Part shown: positions 57,218 through 64,000 of the stretch, piece by piece
How positions within the stretch are numbered: position 1 is the stretch's first letter
Layout of the letters: each line of letters begins with the position of its first letter
From: Flavobacterium lacustre
Lineage (GTDB): Bacteria > Bacteroidota > Bacteroidia > Flavobacteriales > Flavobacteriaceae
Assembly (NCBI RefSeq): GCF_027474525.2
Contig: NZ_CP114882.2
Coordinates: forward strand, 3,100,001 to 3,164,000
Reading direction: 5' to 3'
DNA length: 64,000 bases
Position numbers and translations under genes: made by a program
The notes under the pieces: generated by a model
The model's database searches: none
What the model saw: only the letters and a program-made list of their open reading frames with translations
Told to the model about the DNA's origin: nothing

Positions 57218-57937
57218 ATGAAAAAATATTACCTACACCTCAACAATGAAACCCTCGGTCCATTTTCCTTGGAAGAATTGAAAATTAAGAAAATAACCAA
57301 ATCTACTCCAGTTTGGTTTGAAGGGATGGAAAACTGGAAATATGGCGGCGAAATAGCCGAATTACAAGCTGTTTTTATTGCGGTTCCTCCTCCTATCACC
57401 GCTTTTAAGGCTGTACCGCCTGCGGCAAAAGAAGAACAAAAAGTAGCGCAGCGCACCATTTTAGGGCTATCAAAGAGTACCTTTTTTTGGGTTTTAAGTA
57501 TTTTCATTTTGCTTGTCGGAACCCTTATTTTTGATCAATACCAACAAAACAGAAGCGACGAATTAGAACAAAAAAATAAAATAACCGAAAGAGAGAATCA
57601 ACAATTTTTGCTGCAGCAAAAAGAGATTGAAGAACAAAAAAACCAAATTGCCGCACAAGAAAAATTAGAATTCGAACGCGTTGTACAAGAGCGAAAACAA
57701 ACCATCAGCAACCGACTCAAAGCAATTGAGCAATTACTGCTTGAGAACAACACTGCATTAGAGGATGCAAAGGAGCAATTAAGTGCAGCAAAAGACTTTA
57801 AACTGTTACGTACCAGCGGTGAACGAAATGACGAAATTCGTTTGATAGAACTGAATATCGAACAATACAGCATTGCCATTGAAAAGCTAAAAGAAGAATC
57901 AGCTCAATTGAATTTAGAATTAGAAAAAATACATTAG
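57218..57937 (+). CDS. GYF-domain membrane protein with coiled coil
   Basis: 239 residues. N-terminal GYF_2-type domain (about 3-52: YYLHLNNETLGPFSLEELK, PVWFEGMENWKY), a proline/alanine linker, one membrane helix (about 87-106, STFFWVLSIFILLVGTLIF) and a long charged coiled coil (about 110-239, rich in E, K and Q). No signal peptide: the GYF domain is expected in the cytoplasm and the coiled coil outside, or the reverse. GYF domains bind proline-rich peptides. It has no operon partner; 280 bp separate it from repeats and 364 bp from the next gene. Function unknown. Confidence 0.82.
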   Translation: MKKYYLHLNNETLGPFSLEELKIKKITKSTPVWFEGMENWKYGGEIAELQAVFIAVPPPITAFKAVPPAAKEEQKVAQRTILGLSKSTFFWVLSIFILLVGTLIFDQYQQNRSDELEQKNKITERENQQFLLQQKEIEEQKNQIAAQEKLEFERVVQERKQTISNRLKAIEQLLLENNTALEDAKEQLSAAKDFKLLRTSGERNDEIRLIELNIEQYSIAIEKLKEESAQLNLELEKIH

Positions 57938-58301
57938 TCTGCTTTTCAAAAACTGAAAAAAACACAACTACAACACAATTCTGTACACAGAACTTCTGAA
58001 GAAACAGAAAACCATTAGGATACACCGTTTGTAATTCCTTGTGTTTTTCTGTTTGTTATACTCTCAAAATACAATTGACATTCCTGAAACCGGAAAATCC
58101 TGTTGCATAATCGTCAGTAGGAATGCTTATTTCTGAACGTTTCTAGCCTCTTTGAAGTATTCGCAATACAATTGGCTAAAATTATCGATTTAAAGATATT
58201 TCAAAACAATACACCCCTATTATTATCATATAAATTCCATAATTTATGATTTTTTTTCAATATTTGTAAACACCAAATAACTGCAAAAACAATCCTTTAT
58301 T
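57938..58301. other. Intergenic region with no recognised feature
   Basis: 364 bp, AT-rich. No gene, no convincing hairpin. AATATTTG near 58259 is one base off the -7 consensus and could be the promoter of the following gene. Confidence 0.5.
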
Positions 58302-61300
58302 ATGTCTATAAAAATAGCCATTTCACACCAAACAACATACAAATTCGACCAAAGCGTTAAATTATTCCCTCATGTTTTCAGACTTCGTCCAGCGGTACAC
58401 TCCAGAACTGCTATAGAAGGATATTCTTTTAAAATCACACCTGAGGATCATTTTATCAATTGGCAACAAGACCCTTTTGGAAATTATCAAGCCAGAGTTA
58501 TTTTTCCTGATAAAATCAAAGAATTAAAAGTCGAGGTCGAAGTCATTGCCAAACTTCAAGTCATCAATCCTTTTGATTATTTTGTAGAAGAATATGCCCA
58601 GAAGTTTCCGTTTAAATACAATAATACACTCGAACAAGAATTAATTCCGTATTTAAAATTAAGTGAAGAAAGCCCCATATTCTTAAAATATATTGAAAGC
58701 ATAAAATTAAATGATTCCATAGAAATAAATGATTTTTTGGTTTACCTCAACCAAAGTGTTTATAAAACGCTTACTTACAATCTACGGATGGAAGTTGGTG
58801 TGCAAACACCAGAAGAAACATTACGAATAAAAAGTGGTTCTTGTCGAGATTTTGCTTGGCTATTAATTCATATTCTTCGCCATTTTGGATTAGCTGCCCG
58901 ATTTGTTTCCGGTTATATTGTACAATTAGCACCCGATATAAAATCGCTTGACGGACCATCAGGACCAGAACATGATTTTACCGATTTACACGCTTGGGTT
59001 GAAGTTTATCTTCCGGGTGCAGGTTGGATTGGATTGGATCCTACCTCTGGACTTTTTGCCAGCGAAGGACATATTCCGTTATGTTGTACCCCTCATTATG
59101 AAAGTGCCGCGCCTGTAACAGGTGCTACCGAAAAATGTGAAGTCAGTTTTGATTTCGAAAATAAAGTTACTCGCATTCATGAAGATCCTAGGGTAACCAA
59201 ACCTTATTCTGACAGACAATGGGAAGCTATCATGGCAGTAGGAAACGTGGTAGATCAGGATTTGATTGACGGTGATGTGCGACTCACAATGGGCGGAGAA
59301 CCGACCTTTATTTCAATCGATGATTTTGAGGGAGCCGAATGGAATACGGCGGCAGATGGGCCACTGAAACGAAAACTAGCCTACGATTTAGCCCTTCGTT
59401 TAAAACAACGATTTGCTCACGGAGGATTACTTCATTTTGGCCAAGGAAAATGGTATCCCGGAGAATTATTCCCGCGTTGGCAATATGGATTGTACTGGAG
59501 AAAGGACGGATTCCCTTTGTGGAAAAATGATGCTTTGGTAGCCAAAGAAGGAGAAACTGCATTTACTTTTCACGATGCTGAAAAATTTGCTGTCGAATTG
59601 ACCCAATTTTTAGGAATCGATACTAAAAATATCTTACCTACTTATGAAGACCCCATTTATTGGGCGCTGGAAGAAGGTAAACTTCCGGTGAATTTAGATC
59701 CACTGAAGGTGAATTTAAAAGATTCTATTGAAAGACATAATTTGGCTAAAGTTTTAGAAAAAGGCTTGAATAACCCATCCGGATTTGTTTTACCCATTCG
59801 AAAAAATTACGCTCAGGATAATTGGGAAAGTTGTGCTTGGGAATTCAGAAGAGGGAATTGCTTTTTGATTCCTGGAAATTCTCCAATCGGTTTGCGTTTA
59901 CCCTTAGATTCCCTTCCAAAGGTTTCCAAAAACAAGAGAGAAACGGTTGTAGACAGAAGTTTATTTGAAGATTTACCGGCTTTAGGAGATTACTCTGAAA
60001 AAGTAAAAAATCGGTATGGAACTATTTCAAAGATTTTTAAATCCGTTAAAAAAGTATTGTCTAAAAAAGAGGCTAAAAAGGAAGAAGATTCCTTATTGTT
60101 TGAAGTCGACACTTTCATTACAGCCATGTGCGTACAAGAACGCGATGGAATGTTGTATGTTTTTCTGCCACCAACTGATTATTTAGAAGATTATGTAGAC
60201 TTAATTACTTCGATAGAAAGTACTGCCGAAAAATTGCAAATGCCAGTACGAATTGAAGGATACCAACCCAAAACGGATTACAGAGTCGAGAAAATGATGG
60301 TTACACCAGATCCTGGCGTTATCGAGGTTAATGTTCATCCCGCCAAATCGTGGCAAGAAATTGTAGACAACACAACGGCACTCTATGAAGAAGCCTTTTT
60401 ATCTCGTTTAGGCACCGATAAATTTATGGTTGATGGTCGTCATACCGGAACTGGAGGAGGAAATCACGTCACATTAGGTGCCGAAAAACCGGAGGACAGT
60501 CCTTTATTAAGAAGACCTGATTTATTGCGAAGCTTAATTACCTATTGGCAACACCATCCTGTTTTAAGTTACCTCTTTGCGGGACCCTTTATTGGCCCAA
60601 CCAGTCAAGCACCACGTATTGATGAAGGTCGTGATGAGCGTCTTTATGAAATGGAAATTGCTTTTGATCAAATCCCAAAAGATAAAGAAGTTCCTTTTTG
60701 GATGGTCGATCGTATTTTTAGGAATCTATTAACCGATATCACCGGAAACACACACCGTTCGGAGTTTTGTATCGACAAATTATATTCTCCAGATTCTTCT
60801 ACCGGACGTTTGGGAATATTAGAGTTAAGAGCTTTTGATATGCCTCCGCACAAACATATGAATTTGGTGCAGAATTTATTAGTTCGTGCCTTGGTTGCTA
60901 AGTTTTGGAAAGATCCCTATGAAAAAAAACTGGTGCGTTGGGGAACGGAATTACACGATAAATTCCTGTTGCCCCATTTTGCCTATTTGGATATGATTGA
61001 TGTGATAAACGATTTAAAAGATGCCGGATATAATTTTGACATTTCATGGTTTGACCCTTTCTTTGAATTTAGATATCCACATCACGGTAACGTGACTATT
61101 GATAATATCCAATTAGAAATTCGTTTAGGAATAGAACCTTGGCACGTACTTGGCGAAGAACAGTCCAGCTCCGGAACCTCTCGGTTTGTAGATTCCTCAT
61201 TAGAGCGCTTGCAAGTAAAAGTTTCTGGAATCGTACCCGATCGTCATGTTTTGTTATGCAAAGGCTGCCGAATTCCGTTAAGGAGCACTGGTACAAAAGG

Positions 61301-61718
61301 TGAATTTGTAGCAGGAATACGCTACAAAGCCTGGAATCCGCCATCTGCATTGCATCCTAATATTGGAATTGATGTGCCTCTAGTTTTTGACTTAGTCGAT
61401 ACTTGGAATAATAAAGTAATTGGCGGTTGTACCTATTTTGTAACGCATCCGGGCGGAAGAAGTTTTGACAGTTTCCCAATAAATAGTTTTGAAGCAGAAT
61501 CCAGAAAAATAAGTCGCTTTTGGGATTTTGGCCACACCCCTTCTTCCGTATTAGAAGATGTAGAAAAAGAGAAAGAAATGATTGCTAATAATGCTGCAAC
61601 TTCTCGTTTTTTAGTCGAATCTAAATCAAACCTACAACTCGATACTCCAATAGAACTTATTAACCCTGAATACCCTTACACTTTAGATTTAAGACATTAT
61701 TGGAAAGCAAAAGAATAG
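58302..61718 (+). CDS. Transglutaminase-DUF2126 fusion (amidoligase system)
   Basis: 1138 residues. Bacterial transglutaminase N-domain about 1-90 (IAISHQTTYKFDQSVKLFPHVFRLRP), papain-like transglutaminase core with Cys181 (SGSCRDFAW), His230 (DLHAWVEV) and Asp246 (LDPTSG), then DUF2126 from about 320 (LTMGGEPTFISIDDFEG, FGQGKWYPGE, DGRHTGTGGGNHVTLG, LELRAFDMPPH). Published analysis by Iyer, Aravind and colleagues treats DUF2126 as a glutamine-synthetase-like COOH-NH2 ligase acting with the transglutaminase and ATP-grasp neighbours in peptide tagging or synthesis; no product is known. Length is normal. The next gene follows after 74 bp and belongs to the same cluster. Confidence 0.93.
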   Translation: MSIKIAISHQTTYKFDQSVKLFPHVFRLRPAVHSRTAIEGYSFKITPEDHFINWQQDPFGNYQARVIFPDKIKELKVEVEVIAKLQVINPFDYFVEEYAQKFPFKYNNTLEQELIPYLKLSEESPIFLKYIESIKLNDSIEINDFLVYLNQSVYKTLTYNLRMEVGVQTPEETLRIKSGSCRDFAWLLIHILRHFGLAARFVSGYIVQLAPDIKSLDGPSGPEHDFTDLHAWVEVYLPGAGWIGLDPTSGLFASEGHIPLCCTPHYESAAPVTGATEKCEVSFDFENKVTRIHEDPRVTKPYSDRQWEAIMAVGNVVDQDLIDGDVRLTMGGEPTFISIDDFEGAEWNTAADGPLKRKLAYDLALRLKQRFAHGGLLHFGQGKWYPGELFPRWQYGLYWRKDGFPLWKNDALVAKEGETAFTFHDAEKFAVELTQFLGIDTKNILPTYEDPIYWALEEGKLPVNLDPLKVNLKDSIERHNLAKVLEKGLNNPSGFVLPIRKNYAQDNWESCAWEFRRGNCFLIPGNSPIGLRLPLDSLPKVSKNKRETVVDRSLFEDLPALGDYSEKVKNRYGTISKIFKSVKKVLSKKEAKKEEDSLLFEVDTFITAMCVQERDGMLYVFLPPTDYLEDYVDLITSIESTAEKLQMPVRIEGYQPKTDYRVEKMMVTPDPGVIEVNVHPAKSWQEIVDNTTALYEEAFLSRLGTDKFMVDGRHTGTGGGNHVTLGAEKPEDSPLLRRPDLLRSLITYWQHHPVLSYLFAGPFIGPTSQAPRIDEGRDERLYEMEIAFDQIPKDKEVPFWMVDRIFRNLLTDITGNTHRSEFCIDKLYSPDSSTGRLGILELRAFDMPPHKHMNLVQNLLVRALVAKFWKDPYEKKLVRWGTELHDKFLLPHFAYLDMIDVINDLKDAGYNFDISWFDPFFEFRYPHHGNVTIDNIQLEIRLGIEPWHVLGEEQSSSGTSRFVDSSLERLQVKVSGIVPDRHVLLCKGCRIPLRSTGTKGEFVAGIRYKAWNPPSALHPNIGIDVPLVFDLVDTWNNKVIGGCTYFVTHPGGRSFDSFPINSFEAESRKISRFWDFGHTPSSVLEDVEKEKEMIANNAATSRFLVESKSNLQLDTPIELINPEYPYTLDLRHYWKAKE

Positions 61719-61792
61719 AATAATTACATTGTTGTTCGCTTTAAAAGCCTTTATTTTGCAAACCTTAAATGCATTTCATACACTATTAACAA

Positions 61793-64000
61793 ATGATTCA
61801 AGATATTTCATTGGGACTACTAAACGCCTATAAAGAGACTATCAATTCATACGATGAAGTCTTAGACCAAAACGGACAGGTAAAGCCGTATTGGAAAGGG
61901 CTTTTTGATACTTTAGAATCCGTAGGAATTGAAGGATTGGAGTTGCGCAATCAGGAAATCATAAAAAAATTAAAGGAAAACGGTGTTACCTATAACGTTT
62001 ATGATTCGAATAATGAATCCAATCGTGCTTGGAAACTAGACCCGATTCCGTTTCTAATTCACCAATCGGAATGGGAGACCATTGAAAAAGGACTGAAACA
62101 AAGAGCGCATTTGCTGGATTTGATTTTAAAAGACATCTATGGTCCACAATTACTGATTAAAAACGCCATCATTCCTGCCGAATTAATTTTTGATAATTCC
62201 GGTTTTCTGTTGCCTTGTTTTGATATTAAACAAAAACATGACAAACAATTACTGACGTATGCCGTGGATTTAGCCCGTGGTCCTGACGGGAAAATGTGGT
62301 TGTTAGACAATAGAACCCAATCGCCATCCGGTTCCGGATATGCGTTGGAAAACCGAATCGTAATGAGTAAGGTTTTCCCGGAACTCAATAAAAAAACGTA
62401 TAGAAGCAGGCTTTCCCCTTATTTCAGTCAGTTGCAACAAACCGTTGACACGCTGGGAACGAATACGAATGAAAACCCAAATGTAGTCTTCCTGACTCCC
62501 GGTCCCGGAAATGAGACTTACTTTGAACACGTTTATCTTTCCTCGTATTTGGGATATACTTTGGTACAAGGAAACGATTTATTAGTCCGAGATGGTTTTG
62601 TATGGCTAAAATCAATCGATCAACTCGAACGTGTTGATGTTATTATAAAAAGATTGGATGACGAATGGTGTGATCCACTTGAATTACGAAGAGATTCTTT
62701 GCTGGGTATTCCCGGTTTATTGCAAGTGATTCGTCTCGGCAATGTAGCGGTTTTAAATCCTCCCGGAACCAGTGTTTTAGAAAATTACGGACTCATGGCT
62801 TTCATGCAAAATGCCTGTAAATTTTTACTCAAAGAACCTTTATTGATGCCTTCTGTTGCTACCTGGTGGTGCGGACAAGCAAAAGAATTGCAATATGTTT
62901 TAGAACATTTACCACAATTAATTATAAAAAAAACCAATCGGAAACAAGGTTTCCGATCTATTTATGGGCGGTTGTTGAATAAAGAACAGTTAGAAGATCT
63001 GAAAAAGCTGATTCAAAAAAGCCCCAAAGATTTTGTAGCCCAAGAAGAAGTGAGTTTATCGACCACCCCTTCTTTCATCAACGGAAAAATAGAACCCCGA
63101 TACGCTGCCATGAGAGCGTTTTTAGTCTCAGACGGTGACGAATATAAAGTAATGCAAGGCGGCTTAACGCGAAGTTCTGCCGTAAAAGGGAAGTTTGAAA
63201 TATCCAATCAATTGGGTGGGATTTCAAAAGATACTTGGATTATAACCGATACGCCGACCGAATACCAAGAGAAAACGGTAGAACGTAAAAATGCCATCAA
63301 CCAACTCAACAATTCGTTGACCAGCCGAAATGCTGAAAACCTATTTTGGGTAGGACGCATGTGCGAAAGAACGATGGCACTTCGAAGTTTTCTGAAAATC
63401 ATACTGAACCGACTCAACGAAAACGTAACGACCAAAGGGAATAAACAACCTGATTTTCTGATTGTTTTATTAAAATCGCTTACACATCTCACCCAATCAT
63501 ATCCTGGATTTGTGGGTAAAATAACCAAAGATCAAGAAGAAGTTGATACGGAAGCCGTTTTAGAAAATCCAATTGCGGAATTGCTGCTTTTGATTAACGA
63601 TTCCAGAAAAGCGGGTTCTGTCAGTTACAACGTTCAAGCGTTATTGAACACCATTAATCAGGTGAGCGAAAAATGGAATCATGATACGCGTCGTATTATT
63701 AATTTAGTCGAAGACAGTCTTATTTCCCTTAAAAATACCAATACCAGCAACATCAATCAGGTGAATCATGCTTTAGACAAATTGCATATTCGATTGTTTT
63801 CCTTTTATGGAAATATCTATGAAACGCTTCCTCGTGATAATGGCTTTTACTTGTTAGAAACCGGAAAAAATGTAGAACGAATTCTATCGCTGATTTCGGT
63901 TTTTCGATCTACTTTCAATTTCAAAAAGAATCATGACGAAGAAATTGTTTTGATGGAAGCGATTTTAGAAAACCATCATCTTTTAGCGCAATACCGAAAT
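61793..64000 (+). CDS. Circularly permuted ATP-grasp / alpha-E protein (C-terminus beyond window)
   Basis: 736 codons visible, open to the right edge. Residues about 60-490 are a circularly permuted ATP-grasp domain (DUF404/DUF407 type: RAHLLDLILKDIYGPQLL, YAVDLARGPDGKMWLLDNRTQSPSGSGYALENR, VVFLTPGPGNETYFEHVYLSSYLGYTLVQGNDLLVRDG, NPPGTSVLENYGLMAFM). From about 515 comes the helical alpha-E domain (DUF403: NLFWVGRMCERTMALRSFLKIIL). The start ATG at 61793 is the first in frame after the preceding gene. It lies 74 bp after the transglutaminase-DUF2126 gene; the set is a known conserved neighbourhood. The ATP-grasp is expected to make an amide bond; substrate unknown. Confidence 0.92.
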   Translation, partial: MIQDISLGLLNAYKETINSYDEVLDQNGQVKPYWKGLFDTLESVGIEGLELRNQEIIKKLKENGVTYNVYDSNNESNRAWKLDPIPFLIHQSEWETIEKGLKQRAHLLDLILKDIYGPQLLIKNAIIPAELIFDNSGFLLPCFDIKQKHDKQLLTYAVDLARGPDGKMWLLDNRTQSPSGSGYALENRIVMSKVFPELNKKTYRSRLSPYFSQLQQTVDTLGTNTNENPNVVFLTPGPGNETYFEHVYLSSYLGYTLVQGNDLLVRDGFVWLKSIDQLERVDVIIKRLDDEWCDPLELRRDSLLGIPGLLQVIRLGNVAVLNPPGTSVLENYGLMAFMQNACKFLLKEPLLMPSVATWWCGQAKELQYVLEHLPQLIIKKTNRKQGFRSIYGRLLNKEQLEDLKKLIQKSPKDFVAQEEVSLSTTPSFINGKIEPRYAAMRAFLVSDGDEYKVMQGGLTRSSAVKGKFEISNQLGGISKDTWIITDTPTEYQEKTVERKNAINQLNNSLTSRNAENLFWVGRMCERTMALRSFLKIILNRLNENVTTKGNKQPDFLIVLLKSLTHLTQSYPGFVGKITKDQEEVDTEAVLENPIAELLLLINDSRKAGSVSYNVQALLNTINQVSEKWNHDTRRIINLVEDSLISLKNTNTSNINQVNHALDKLHIRLFSFYGNIYETLPRDNGFYLLETGKNVERILSLISVFRSTFNFKKNHDEEIVLMEAILENHHLLAQYRN

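Overview
The window comes from a low-GC Bacteroidota genome, most probably Flavobacterium or a close relative. The signs are SusC/SusD pairs, a type IX secretion (T9SS) C-terminal domain, gldF/gldG next to dnaN, a hybrid two-component regulator, and promoters of the TAnnTTTG (-7) type. No rRNA or tRNA gene was seen.

Region 1 (1-28350) is a large polysaccharide utilization locus (PUL). All its genes point left except the regulator. Three transcription units can be read. (a) A secreted basic-secretory-type peptidase, a modular GH76 with a T9SS tail, and a GH31 with two inserted carbohydrate-binding modules that runs off the left edge. (b) susC-susD-susE, closed by a terminator at 5313-5368. (c) A seven-gene degradative operon: GH31, GH5-like, GH2, GH43, aldose 1-epimerase, GH31, GH43, closed by a terminator at 12403-12441. 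Facing away from (c) is a 1317-residue hybrid two-component system (HTCS). An ungapped element of about 135 bp, roughly three quarters identical, lies upstream of both susC and operon (c) and is the best candidate for the HTCS operator. The enzymes suggest an alpha-linked heteroglycan (alpha-glucan or alpha-mannan with arabinosyl or galactosyl decorations). The exact substrate cannot be read from sequence.

Region 2 (28394-35500) holds a lipoprotein made of six PepSY-like repeats, then an AraC regulator divergent from a redox cluster (two aldo/keto reductases, one with a Tat signal; an NAD(P)-binding protein with an odd signal peptide; a zinc alcohol dehydrogenase).

Region 3 (35518-49224) is core genome: purC, a Cof-type HAD phosphatase, PhoH-like ATPase, SAM hydroxide adenosyltransferase, an ABM-domain protein, gldF, gldG, dnaN, a membrane MutS-family ATPase, two tandem universal stress proteins and mnmE.

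Region 4 (49284-57000) is an accessory island. It has small and unknown genes, a winged-helix protein, a DpnI-type methyl-directed restriction enzyme with a coupled 67-residue gene, a phage-type Dam methyltransferase facing it tail to tail, and a 5'-truncated DpnA-like methyltransferase. These are followed by a secreted-protein gene broken by one in-frame stop. Next is a 26-bp palindromic tandem array whose stem arms covary, then other palindromic repeats and an IS200/REP-associated tyrosine transposase. A GATC-methylating relic, an intact Dam-family enzyme and an enzyme that cuts methylated GATC side by side is the most puzzling arrangement in the window.

Region 5 (57218-64000) carries a GYF-domain membrane coiled-coil protein and the start of an amidoligase cluster: a transglutaminase-DUF2126 fusion and a circularly permuted ATP-grasp/alpha-E protein cut by the right edge.
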